A stretch of DNA of 64,000 nucleotides from Paragyromitra xinjiangensis. Taxonomy: Eukaryota; Ascomycota; Pezizomycetes; Pezizales; Discinaceae. The DNA is taken from the NCBI GenBank assembly GCA_038503065.1, contig JBCAMK010000011.1, positions 1,240,001 through 1,304,000 on the forward strand. Direction: 5' to 3'. This document shows positions 43,720 through 56,160 of this stretch, in pieces; within the stretch, counting starts at the first letter, position 1; the number at the start of each line of letters is the position of its first letter. The notes under the pieces are model-generated. The model ran no database searches and was not told the origin of the DNA. It was given only the letters and a program-made list of their open reading frames with translations. The position numbers were made by a program, and so were the translations under genes.

Positions 43720-46410
43720 AAATTTGCTAGTATTTGTGTGGAAATAGAGTGATTCCGGGTGAGGCCGGGATATCTGTGGTCGGAAAGGCTCGGTTCAAGA
43801 AAGGGGCGGCTTCGCGCATACGGATCTCTTTAGTTTCCGGTTTCGGTTATGCATCTATTGGGGAGGAGTTTTTCTAGGTTGAAGTTTGGTAATGGTCGTG
43901 GCGTTTTTGCTTTCTTTCTTCCACCGCTAGTCTCGCCGCCACCTTACCAGCGCCGACAACGAATGTAGTCGTCAGCGTCCACCGCAACCGATCAGAATTT
44001 CGGCGCTTGAGACTAGGCGGTATTGTACAATATCTTGATAAAATTTTCTCTTGGATTTACGGTGTAGTTTTGGTTTTTGTTCCCTTTGTTTGGGTCGGGC
44101 TGGCTCTTTTTACTTTATGTAATTGCTTTTTTTCTCGCCTTGTTTTCTATTGCTACTGGGGGGTTTTCCTATTTCTCTTTCGGTGGCTTTAATCGGGAAG
44201 GGGTGGGGGTATTCTAGGGTGTACATGGGGAAGGGAAGTGTGGTATGGCATTGGAAACTTTGTATAAAAGTCCGACTTATTTCTTTACATTATATTCTTT
44301 TTCTTTTGTGTCATGCATCTGCTGTATGCGATTATGGTGGGAAGGCTCACTGGCGAAGGCATTGGTGCTTTGAGCTTTTGCCTGGTGCAGACAGATGGGG
44401 ATTATGGTAATACGTGGGTATGATGGGAGTCCTGGGGATTACTGCAAATTCTAGGTAGAATGTGGGTATATACCTTAGTGTTTTTTGCTGCCTGGTTTGT
44501 TAAAATAAGAACTACATGTAGCTACGGTATTTTAATTCGAATGCAACTCTAGAACAAGTCTGTAAATACCATAAATACCTATTTTGCCGATAGTCCGTGG
44601 GATATGGAAGGCCTTGTTCGGACCCTTCAAAGATTGTGTGCCTATCATGTGCTGGAAAGCATCGAAAGTGCATCTTAGGGGCCTGGCAATGATAGATGCG
44701 TCCCACACCACTTTACGGAACGCGTGGGCAGTCTTTCGCGTCCCGTATACCCATAATGGGAGAGATAGATGCCCCGCTACACGTGCAACAACCCCACCAT
44801 GTCGTCCTCGGTATCCCCTGAGTCACGCCTTAGAGATGTAGCCTAGGATTGCGTAGACTCGCAGGATAGCGCCAAATAAACAAAAACGAAACAAAACAGC
44901 AAGCGCCTTGCCTGGAGATACGTTCCTAGGAAACAGGGGCCGACCCGAGTCTACCTTCAATGCAATGAGGAGACAGCTCCTGATAGGTTCACATGCTATA
45001 GAAGTGATTTACGGTTACATATCGATGCACGCACGTACGATTTGCCATAGGTATAATAGGTATCCTTTGTCTGGGGTTGTTGGTGCTATACATCGGATAG
45101 GAACTGGGGAAATTTCTACCATTCGTTCGATGGAAGACATCTGTTTCTTGCATTTTTTACACTTGGCTTCAAATCGAGCTGTTTCATTTCTGCATGTGTT
45201 ACCTGCTGAACCGGTAGGTATGCTGTTCTCGCATCGCACCGCATCGCATCGGCGGCTCGTGGAGCGAAGATCATTGAAGCGAAACCCTTTGGGGCCTTCT
45301 GTATGGGAGGGTTTTGCCCGGCGTGGGGGGTGCGGGGGGTAGAGGTTTTTCCGATACGACTGTGATACGGCGTAATCGTCCGATATCTTAACGGTCGTGC
45401 ATACGATGCTTGGTTCACACATGATTGTTGGTTCCGCGGCGGGGTTAAGAGGGTTTTTGGCTGTGATGATTGCGGGTTTCTAGGATGATAATAGGTGCTG
45501 GGTTTTTCTAGTATTGGAATTGCCACTAGAGCGAGCTGGTTTCTGAATTAATCCGGGGATCTTACAGCCTTAAAACCTGTCGTGGGAGCAACAAGACTGG
45601 GGCGAGCGAGTGCATGGACCGGAGCCACATAGGTTGGGAATAGCGTCAACTACGGAGTATTTCTTGCATGATGGTGGCGGTTCGGGAGTACGCAAGTTCG
45701 AGGTCTGGCCAAAGCGGAGAAACTGTTCAAGATTAGAGAAATTTCGATACCTGGGATTTTCTAGTTTCTCTGGGTACTAGGAGCCGGGAGTGTCACATCT
45801 TTCTCTCTGGCTTACCTATTGGGAGTTGCCGTTCGTTGCGTAGGATGCGGCAGTTTTATAGGTTTAACTCGTATCTTGACGGGGTTTAATGGGTCATTGA
45901 AGTTATCTTGTTTGAGCAGGTAGGACGGATGTGGTTCCTATGAAAAAACAGTCACCGGTCCTTCCGCCTAGACATTTACACTCACATCAGGAGCGGCAGG
46001 CGAGTACTGCTAGTAGAATAGGTATGAGTGGGCATTCTCGTAACAATCTACTAACTAAATGTAGAACGAGTATTCAAGGACTGCAAATATGTGTTTGCTT
46101 GCTGGTCTACTCATCGTCTCACTGTGCTATGGTGCTCTCAAAACGTTCGCTAGGAGCTCTGTGCAGTAGAAGGCTGAATGATGTAAATTGAAAAAGGAAG
46201 GAGGTTATAAATGAAAACTAGCAGCTCTGTGCTTGTTTCGTGGGTGAATTCTGTGAGTGCAGCATGAATTATCACCCACGATCGAAAACAAAGAACGTAA
46301 TAATGATCGATAACATCCCACAAAAGAAATCAAACCTATGAATAATTACTACAGCTAGAGCTCTATCAGAGGGTGGGGTAAAGAAAGAGAATATTTAGGA
46401 ACATGAATGA
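43720..46410. other. Intergenic between two convergent genes
   Basis: About 2.7 kb with no supported gene. One TACATGTA at 44513-44520. Overlapping ORFs on both strands at 44.9-45.5 kb look like chance. An AGCTCTGTGC word recurs at about 46155 and 46222. Confidence 0.45.
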
Positions 46411-49400
46411 TTAGGGTTGTCCAGGGCCTGGCGTCATAGACCTCATGTTATGTACCTGTCGAACAGTTACTGGCCCAGTAGAATACATGGCTGTATTGAC
46501 AGAAAAAGCAGCACTTGCAGGCCTCGCACCATTTCGTACATATGGCACAGCTTTGGATGAGTTAGAACTATTACCACAAACACTGTGAACTTTACGACTT
46601 GGCCCGGAGGGTTTCTCACATTCGCGTACTTGGATAACATAGGAGGGAAATCCACTGATCAAGACACCCTGATCCGTTGGGTTTTCCGAAAGTGACAGAT
46701 AGATTCGTGTTGGGTCGTCTTTTGCATGCACTTTAAAGGCGAAGTTCAGTTGGAATGGGCTGCCCTGATCCACGTTCTCGAAGATTTCCTTTTTGACCGA
46801 GTGCCAGTGGTCGTGAGCTTCGTTGATGCTCTCCTTTACTAGGAACGGGGATTTTTGCGGGCCTTGTGAGTTTTGTCGGTCATCAAGTCGCTTGCACAGA
46901 GCCTTAAGTGGTTCAGAGCCTGCTTCGAGTCGACAAAGTATGCTCCCTGAGAAGTTGTCAATGATTAACCTCAAAGTCTCGCAGAAAGATTCACTAACCC
47001 GTACAGTCCCATTTGTTTTGATCGTCTAGAACGGGGGTTATTTGCCCAAGGGTGAAGTAGAAAAGAGATGCGATAAGTTTTGTCGCAACTTGCCTGATCA
47101 TTGGACGATTGTGGATGCAGAATTCTTCTGCCTCACTTTCCAAAAAAGGTATTTTATCGACTTTGTCCAACTCTGGCAAGTTACCGTCAAGTTTGATATT
47201 TAAGCGGTGATATTTTTGGGTATCGTCTTGATTGCTTAGTTGTAGTGGGCGCCTGAAATTTTCCCAGCTGCGTTCACAATCTAAGCTATCTTCGAGCTGA
47301 TCGATGGCCATCTTAAAAAGACGTATTGCAAAACCAATGATCCCGCTTCTTGCCTTCGGGCCCATACCGGTTTCCTTGGGCCTTGAATCATAGCCTGTGC
47401 CAATTGAAAGAAGGATATCGGGATGTTGGTTCGCTTGCTCTGGCCATAGAATTTTACGCTCACAATTGGCTGCCGAAACGGGGTTGTTCAGTTTTAGTCC
47501 ACCGTCGTTAAATGTATACCCAGTAGCCTTATGGAAAAAGGATTTGAAGTATCTCGGGGCGGCGGAAGAAGCTCGGGCGCTAAAGTAGTTAGTACTAATT
47601 GCATTCTCAGTTGAATGCTGGTTATAATTACGCTTCCCAAACTTTTAGTTCTTGTTGGCAATTCTCTCCACGGAAAAAATCATATGAGGTGGTTATAGCT
47701 AGAAGGGTACTAATATTAGTGCTAGGGCCTAGGCGGAGGGGGCGGTATTGGGAAATATCATACAACTATCTGCCATAGGGCGGCTGTAGTTTGCTAGAAG
47801 ATATGGTGTCCCATTTGATGATGTTGTAGTTACTGCGACCCTCAACGCGGGTTGACCTTCGGCGGCTTTTTTCCCCCCAAAGAGAATCTTTTCTCCAAAC
47901 GCATCTTTCAGGGCATTTTGGATACCTCTAGTTACATACCTGCTGTGATGCCTAGCCTCAACCAATGTGCCATATGCAGGCCAACCTACCCCACGGCGTT
48001 CTGTGAATGCTTCCCGAGCAAACTTCTTGAACAAATCTGCACAATCAGTTACTGACAACCTTTTTGTCCCTAGCCCTAGCGCTATAATTCCGCCGCCGCT
48101 GCAATAGAATACGGTTAGTTCGAAGACGTTGGGGCTGGTTTCCAGAGTGTCCTCGTACCTTGTTCCTACAATGAGATCGAAAAATTCTTGGATCGGTATT
48201 CCCAAGCCAATATGTTTCTCTAATGCATAAAGAATTTTGAGTTGCACAATGCTCCGGATGCCACCACTGGGACAGGAGTTAGCTTTCTGAAAAGTATAAC
48301 ACCCGGAAGTAGGTAATATCGAACTCACCCATCTAAGGATAGTATTCGTAACCCTGCATGCTGTGGCTTTTTTTGCAGCCTCCATGGAATTTGCCACGGG
48401 GTTCCGTTGCAGCATAGGGGACAAATTCTAATTTCTCGAATATTAGGTGAAATCGCACTGAGAGGTTCACAGTAGTTCTCAACGCAACGATCGCATAAGA
48501 TGTGGCCACATGATATTGCATGAATAGGCGTTTCGAACAAGCAGCCAAAGCATGTGGTGTGACTCGTGAGAGGTCCAGGATCTCGGCCTTGACCAGGACC
48601 ATTGATTGTCTGCTGTGAGCTCCAGAAATGACTGTACGTTTCCAAGGTCTTTTGATGTAGTAAAGCGGCCGCTTTCCCCTCATCCCCTAGTATATCGAGT
48701 TGCTGCATTTCTGTGAATTTCGAAAGCAATGTTTCAAGCTCGGCTGAGACAGCATCAATAAAAAGATTCTTTTGCTCCAACTCATTTTGCTTGAAAACGG
48801 ACTCAAAATCTCCTGCGGCAAATATTTTTCCGTTCTTCAATTGATGCCCTTTTTGGTGTCCTGTAGCCACATTAAAGCAACGATTGCCCCTCTTATCTCG
48901 ACGTTCACATGGCCAATACTTTTGATAGAAGTCTACTTGGGCTGCCTCGCAGAACCCTTTGTATTCTTCAAATATAAGTCCCGCGGAATCTGAGAATAAT
49001 AACCGACGTGAGTACTTCATGCTGAAATTTTGTTGCAAGAAGGATGCATACATACCTCTGCGTGGATAACGGTTCCGAGAGACATCTAATAAGATGTAAG
49101 AAGCGGTTAGCGGAGCTAGGGTACGGAAGATATCTTCTCCAGAATCGGTGGGCTTCTGAGCTCTTAGACTTAGATGATTGGCAATCTTGGAAATATGATC
49201 CTTGAAGGTCGCAGGAACAGGATTGTGGATAAACGCTGTCGCTAAAAAGTTGAACGGTTTTGACGGGTTTTTTGAAAAATGCTCAAAAGCATACGTGGTG
49301 TAAACGTCCAGTTCTTCACTATTCATCAAGAGCCCAGCACCTGCTCTTATACGTCGTGAATCCTCAGACGCCACCTCTATTTCCCTATATAGTTTCCGGT

Positions 49401-51488
49401 ATTGACGATTGATAAGTGATGGAGGTGCTAATGCATGGGGAATGCATATTATCTTGACCCCGCTGTAATAACACAGTAGAAGCTGTTCCAGGGTGTTGAT
49501 GTTTTTTCCCCGATCACCCCATTTCGTGACCAGGCCCTGTAGGAAAGGATCGATCTTGATAACATTCATGCGTTTAGTTAACTGATCGCGGGTCGTAAAG
49601 TCCACATCCCACAGATTAGAATTTTGATCCTAGGCCAGCATAGTTAGTATTGGACCTTCTAGCAACATCTCCAATCCAAGTATCAAACTTGGGATCATTT
49701 CCTCACCGATGTTCCCTCCAAGGCATTAACAGCAATAACAGCATACGGGAGCACTGGCTGGTTCAGAGATTTCTGAAATGCTGAATCGGCCCAGCGAATT
49801 AATAGGGAAATTTGTTCATCAAGCGCTCTGCAGCTGTTAATTAGTGATTTCTTACAATTTCTGCGGGGAGAAGAGCCCACCGAAAGTTTTTGGTAACGAA
49901 GCAAATAACATCGGAAAACGTGAATAAAACTCTTGGGTAAAGGTTTTTTACCATCCATGAGCGTGATCTCATATCTCCACTCGCCCACTCAATGTGATTT
50001 TTTCTGACTTGCCCGGCATATGTATCACGCACAGTTCTAGCGAAAGGCTTTCCTACTCCACGAATCACCCGAGTGGCCTTAGATGCCATCGGTGGCTTGC
50101 TCCCACCCCTCAACCCTTCACAGTCCGCATAAAAATACGGCCTCGGGCTATTGTAGGTGTTGGGGTCCGAGAAAAGATGTACATCACCGCTCGTGGGAAC
50201 ATCAAGCTGAGTGGGGCTCCCTATTACTGGTGTTTGGGTAGCTGTAGTTTCATCTCCACGACCGTTGATCTGGTTGAAATGGATATTAGAATAAATGTCT
50301 GCAGTAAGATTCAGGACCACTACCTTCACCAACGCATTAATCAATGTGGATTTTCCCGCACCAGTCTCTCCGACAAACGATGTTAACGAAGGACACTGGT
50401 GAGCGGGATTTAAGTCCGTTCCTCCTGCAAGTCGTGCGTATCGGCCATAATCATGAAGGCAGGTCGACTTTTCCGGAGTGTCCTGGATCTCAACGCCAAA
50501 CCATTTTGTGCTATGATTTTCGACGTGGAGGGTTTCTTGCTTGGTCCCATCCGTCTCAGGACTTAAGATTGAATTTATGATATTCCTTAAAACCAAATCA
50601 GTTTTCTCGTGCACCTTTCGAGTACCCCCCGAGCGGCCGTTTTGTCTGTGGGCCACCTGGTGCTCCCAACAGACATCGCATATTGTGGTGTCACAAACAT
50701 TACACCAAGATAGAGGTGGCTGGACACTTCCGCAGCCCTCACACTCTTCTGAAAACCTAGGTGATTCTAATAAGTCATCTTCTGCAGTTGGTATATCTGT
50801 ATAGAGGTTTCGATCTGCAGAACGGGGATGTTCCGGCGAATCCTGGTCGCCGTTACTCTCATTAGCTTCGGTCTCGCCTTGGCTCGATGCTGTATAGGAA
50901 TCCATCTGGAATGACCTGATTTTTATACCTCAGATACGTAATTAGCAAAGCTAAAGCTAAAGACTTTCCTGTGGAGATGCAGATACTGTATTATTTAATC
51001 GAAGGGTGCTAAATTGAAAACGTGCAAATAAATACTTACCACTCTGAGCCCTCCCCACCAGGGGTGCCGTCAGTTAATGTAGACTTGGATATCAGTGAAC
51101 CGCTAGCAAAACCACTGTCCGATCTAAACAGCAAAACTTAGTAGCAAGTCCCAAAAACTTCAGAGGGGGTAACAAACACCATAGCCGCAGCTGCCTTTTC
51201 ACGTTTCTCCCACAATTGCTGAAGTGTTTCGGGATTTTGAGGGCCGGACGAAATAGGGTAGACCAAGTTTCTCGTAGAAGATCCAGTGGTCCTTGAAAAT
51301 GTAGGGACACTGAAACTTCTCTCTCCAGTGTTTCTTAACCGGGTCGACCCGTTTCTTGTAGGTATACCTCTTGTGAGTGAGTATATTCTCTCCTCATCGA
51401 TGCGTCTGTCGGAATAATAAGCTTCGTCGTTTCTTTCCAAGTCGAGAGCAGGTTCTGCTGAAAGCGGTGCGAGCCTCCTAGGGTTCAT
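46411..51488 (-). CDS. Zinc finger - P-loop GTPase - RING - patatin phospholipase protein
   Basis: Eleven exons (51488-51178, 51123-51040, 50915-50324, 50269-49881, 49833-49707, 49629-48329, 48266-48159, 48098-47764, 47698-47632, 47579-46999, 46946-46411) encode 1476 residues. In order: a disordered N-terminus (1-185); a Cys/His zinc finger (about 190-222, [18 protein letters not shown]); a GTPase-like domain with P-loop GETGAGKST (about 315-323), [14 protein letters not shown] and DCEGL; a helical middle region; a RING finger (about 861-908, [17 protein letters not shown]); then patatin, with oxyanion loop DGGGIRS (934-940), nucleophile GTSGG (S971) and catalytic D1130 in NDGG. Patatins hydrolyse phospholipid or lysophospholipid acyl chains. 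The order suggests a GTP-switched, possibly ubiquitin-linked lipase, reminiscent of immune-type switches. Function is inference. The 54-nt intron 3 lacks stops. Confidence 0.85.
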
Positions 51489-54400
51489 AGTTGCTCGATA
51501 ATTCCTAGATCATACACCCACCACACGAGTTTAGTAGCTAGTGTCGAGCCGCGAGTTAATCTATTGTACTCAACCTTCTGATTGGCCTTAAGGTCGAGGT
51601 ATCACCAATCAAGGACATAATGAACAGGGCATGTTTATTCCAGTGATGGTTCCTTGATTCGAGAGAAGAATGGCTTTAGTGGAGCCAGACGTGATCCTGT
51701 TACAAGAGGTACCCCCACCAACGGAAATGTAGTTGTCTAGCCCCTCGGCCATAAATATTCGTGTTACTCAACGAAGATTTACCTTAGGCCAATTCTAGTT
51801 TCAGTTTCACAAACACCAAGCGACCTAAGCGCGACTGGATTAATTGAACTGGACCGTATCTGGTTCTTACAATTGATCCCAACTTTGGCCTCCGCCCCGA
51901 TATCCAACCTTGCATGAGATGATACTCACACGGTTGGCATATCGAACCTGAGGAAGTGAAGACCAAGACGAGTTAGCAATCACTGTTGTTGAAAAGCTTC
52001 AGCCCTGAAAAAGCAGGTAGTTCGCACCATAGCTCCTAACATCTCACGCAACTGATGAGCTGTAGTAAAGTCCCCACAGAACCCTTAAAACGTCTCCTGC
52101 TGGCACGCATCAGCGCAGTCTTTGAACAAATAGGATGGCCCTGTTCGGATATCCCATACCACGGTCGGTATTGATATTGTGCGATGCAACCCAACAAGTC
52201 TATCAGCCAAAAGTCTATCAGTCTTAGCAGGTTATCTCAACCTCAAGGGGTGGTCGAAGTACTCACGTGTGCTCAACCTCACCACATGCTTCATACAGAC
52301 AGATAAAAGCAAACCACTCGTATCCCAAAAGATACAAACCTTTTCAAATTAAGTTATAGTACTCTACAGGAGCCGGAGCTAGACGGTGACAGCAGAATCA
52401 TAGTTACACCGGTAAGGCTAGCCTTTCGAAACCGTTCTGTCTCATTACTTACCATAGCCATAGGATCAATCAATAACAGGTGAAAAACACATCTCAATGC
52501 GCAGGTGTCTATGGGAACAACAAAGCCACAAAAAGAAATAAAGGACTGCGGTTGCAAAAAATATTCCCTGCACGACGCGCAGAGAAATGTTCCTGGATAG
52601 AGATGATGATAGGTTGGTGGGGACGTAACCCAAGCATGTGAATTCCCTGACCCAATCATTTACAAAATTTAACACGTAGTACCACATATCACATCGTTGC
52701 TTTTTCTTTATACGCTTCGCATGGAACACAGACGATCACTCGTGAATCGCACGGCACGAGAAGATAAATATAGCAGACATTCGAGTGTACAGCATACGGC
52801 AAAAAAGATCGGGGGTTGGAGGGTGGTTGGCCGGCAGCCTCTGAATCTTGGGGCTAACCTTACTGCTAGAATCTTCGTTGGGAGCTCCAAAGTACCAATA
52901 GTAGCCCCGAACTCCGGGTCTCACGTTTCTCGGGACTTTTTTTTGGCCGTACGCTGTAAGATCTTGCCGGCCATGAAATATAGCGCGCTTGTGCGCCTGG
53001 TTGTTTATTCGAGCCTAAGGTGGGATAATCCATAAAATCTCGAACTGATGCGTTTCCCCCCATAGACACGAGTGCATGGGCGCCAATTTCAGGCATACTT
53101 ATAGTGGAGAAGAAGATCCTGGATCGAAACCAATGATTATCTTGTCAGGTACCTAAATTCAGGGGTGTGCCGGCTATAAACGTTCAGTAGCCATGCGCAT
53201 TCCTATTTTTCACCGATTGGCCCCATTCCACTACGACTACACCTGAGTACCACTCCATATTTGTCAACCCTTTTAACTCAAAGGCTACAAATACCTAAAT
53301 CTTAGGTCAAAAAAGAAATTCAAATAACTTAAAGTGACTTGTAAAACAAGTCCACTCCCTTTGGTTACCACGCTCTGATTGACCATGTTTTACGACGCCA
53401 GCTGCAAGTCGAATTCCATCCTAGGAACTAAATATGTTTCGCCAAGGACAATATATTTCCCAGTGGACAGAAAAATAAATCAATTCTGCAGGCAGCAGGG
53501 AGTTCATCCGACCTGTAATGATTTACAGACCATGGTTTGCCAGCAATGCACTGCGCATGTCGAGGTAACCCAACCGAGCTACATGCTTGACCACAATGTC
53601 AGGGACAGAAAAAAGAAAAAAAGAAATGAATCCTTACTATATCCGAGTGCCATCAAACACGCATGATCTATCAAGTCATACCTCCCCGGTAAACTGAGGT
53701 TAGTTGCGAAAAAAACGATCTGCAGTGGATGTTTCCCATCATCATATTGATAGCGGTTACTAATGTCGAAATCCAAGTCAAACAGAGTGGATGGCATCAA
53801 AAAAAAACCAAAGAACTGATAAGTGGGTCTTACTGCCTATCCTTGATAGACCCTACTCGACCCTGTTCGCAGAAATACGTTGTGAACACGGGTTTTTTCT
53901 TTCCCGCCCAGAACATCTCTTTATTTCCTGCATGCTCCCTTTTTCTTTTTCCTCCTCCTCATATCTGCAGTTTTTTTAAACGCTGATCTGACCTATCACA
54001 TGTATTATCATGAGAAAATGTGGATGAGGCAGGACACCCTTACCACGAGGCGACGATCCAAACCCAGGAGAAGCGATGCTCAGTGCATGATGAGACGTTA
54101 TACACAACTCGGCTGCAGAAAACTCATACCTCATTTTCGAGACGACAGCCAACTCACGCGTGTTGTTCTCATCGGCTCTCGACCCACCAGCGTTGAGGTG
54201 TCCTTCAGGACATTCCTTGTTTTTCCACCCTGAGTCGGATCTTCAGCGCCTTCATGCATGGAAAGAATAACGTTATCAGACACTTTTGTCTCGACGAGCG
54301 AAGTGGTGATGACGATGAGGATGATGGTGACGATGACGATGACGGCGATGGTGATGGTGACGAGGGGAATCAATATATTGCCACGATAGCATGGTCCATT

Positions 54401-54918
54401 AATTTTATGTTGGTGTCCTGTTCGCAGCTAATTCCCTTGAAGAATATTCACGATCTGAAGAAGCTGGTCATCACGATAGTTAAAACGTGAGTGAAGGCGT
54501 GGAGGCAGCTCATTAGACGTAGCATTAGGCAACCGTGGTGACAGCTGTTAAGACGGGCAGGTGGTCGATGAATGGATGCGGAAGGATCAGGGAAGGAGAA
54601 AATCGGGCAAGCAACAAGAGAAACACCGTTGGGTTGTGGCTACTCACGAAGGCTTCTTGCCCAACGAATTGGTGGTGGCTAGTTCCTGTGGGTGTGTAAA
54701 GCCCCCACCCCCAAAGCTAACCGAAATTCAGGACGAGTGATATCCCATGAGAGATGTTTCGTTTCGTGTTTTCTAAACGTAGTAGTTTCCCTCCAATTAG
54801 TCTTGCTACCACTTACCACAGAGAATCAAAGCAATTATAGCACTAGCTTTAACTTTTAAATATGTATCTCGTAGCTGTAATTGCGGTAAAAAAGAGGTTG
54901 GTGAAATAATATGGAAAA
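51489..54918. other. Intergenic, upstream of the patatin gene
   Basis: About 3.4 kb. Only short overlapping ORFs, none convincing. Contains T- and A-runs near 53800-53975 and a GAT-type microsatellite at about 54308-54362. Confidence 0.45.
54308..54362 (+). repeat. GATGAC/GATGGT microsatellite
   Basis: An imperfect trinucleotide repeat based on GAT, GAC and GGT. It falls in a 78-codon ORF that I do not believe is coding. Confidence 0.8.
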
Positions 54919-54920
54919 GG

Positions 54921-54934
54921 TGGGGATTGAACTC
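54921..54934 (-). promoter_or_regulatory. Downstream B box of the U6 gene
   Basis: Eighteen bases past the U6 T-run, the minus strand reads GGAGTTCAATCCCC, close to the Pol III B box GGTTCGANTCC. The flanks do not form a proper tRNA T stem, so it is not the end of a tRNA. In budding yeast the U6 gene also depends on a B block beyond its terminator, bound by TFIIIC. Confidence 0.65.
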
Positions 54935-54952
54935 CCCCCTCTTTGATTCGAA

Positions 54953-55056
54953 AAAAAAACTGTTTAGCTCATCTTTGTGAAGCGTGTCATCCTTAGTGCA
55001 GGGGCCATGCTAATCTTCTCTGTATCGTTTCAAATTGACCAAATGTCCCGAAGGAC
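54953..55056 (-). ncRNA. U6: U6 spliceosomal snRNA
   Basis: On the minus strand the gene starts with a perfect UUCG hairpin (GTCCTTCGGGAC), then CATTTGGTCAATTTGAAACG, the invariant ACAGAGA box, AGATTAGCATGGCCCCTGC with the AGC triad, GGATGACACGC and a 3' stretch, CACAAAGATGAGCTAAACAG, ending in nine T, the Pol III terminator. About 100 nt, as expected. U6 pairs with U4, then with U2 and the 5' splice site in the spliceosome active centre. An A/T-rich AAAAAATAGG lies about 10-20 bp upstream as a possible TATA-like element. The exact 5' end is taken from the hairpin. Confidence 0.96.
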
Positions 55057-56160
55057 AAAGCAACCTATTTTTTGCAAATTATGAGTGCCCTCCACGAGCC
55101 ACTAGCAACCAGCCACCATAACGTAAACGCCACCAACCACAAAATACGCCCACCAATCTCGCTCCAACTGAGCCAAACCCCACAATTGTTTACCGAATTT
55201 ATGTGCTTTGTGGGAAGTATAAACAGTCCATTCTAAAAAAAGAGTTACATATTAAATACGAGTATATTATAGAGAACACTGCGTATGAGTCACGAATAGG
55301 TCCTGGGCAAATCCCCAACATCGTTCTGTGCTAGGCTATGTCCGAGGGTGTTATTTAAAATCTCCAGTGCTAAGTCCGTGAAGGTTACCATCCTAAAAGT
55401 CACCTGCTGCCTGTAAATTGTGTTTCAGTAGCGTTTCTTGAGTAAGCAGCGAGAAGAAATCCCCTGATAGACGAAACGGATTGGCTTTGTTGACCCTCAC
55501 TTTCGACTTCCCGGAGGGCTTCTAACATTCCCAATTTATCATACCTTTGATTTTATCTACACCTGGGGGTAACTCTATATTTTTGGGAGCTTTATCATGT
55601 AGCCCTAAATGGGTAGGGTTTGTGGAGCAGTGGGCTTCTCGTCCTGTGCTGAGAATTCCAGATCATGCACTGTCACTCGAGATACACAAACCTAACCCCC
55701 CGATCACAGGCAAGATTTTAGAAAAGGAAGTTCATCCCAAGTGCCAGAATTTTTAAAAAATCTCCCCACAAATGCAGGTTTCCCTTTGGCTTGCTGTTAT
55801 TCCAGGGACGAGCCACGGTTGTAACTTGTCATCTGCAGCAAGCCTTTGGTGCCACTTGTGGAAATCTTCTTGGCAGGGACACATGGAGGCCCGTGCGTCA
55901 TTCGCGCTCCTGCGATACCTCAAGCGACTTAACTTCAGGGAAGCTCTCGGAAGGTATCCGGAATCTACAATTACGCCCCCTCAAACCCGCTTAATTCACT
56001 ATCGCTAAGCATTATCGACGGAACTTCCCAGTCTCCCATGTTGTGATCCTTTTACTGGGCTGCACTTGGGCTTCTGTCCGACTATCCCACTGCCCGTCGT
56101 TCTTGTTCGCCCCTATTTCAGAGTCTGTGAAGAGCTTCACCTCTGTCTCGAGATTAAAAT
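55057..56160. other. Intergenic between U6 and the ELMO gene
   Basis: Upstream sequence of both the U6 gene (minus) and the ELMO gene (plus). Short ORFs at 55.5-56.0 kb show no family features. Confidence 0.5.

Noticed and set aside
46999..47012. Apparent stop after KWDCTG breaking the patatin gene
   Set aside because: A GTTAGT donor and TTCTCAG acceptor restore WDCTGSILCRL in frame, so this is an intron and not a nonsense change.
47852..48993. Plus-strand ORFs inside the patatin gene
   Set aside because: Antisense to exons with conserved catalytic motifs.
54254..54490. 78-codon acidic ORF over the GAT microsatellite
   Set aside because: Asp/Gly run is produced by the simple repeat; flanks are not protein-like.
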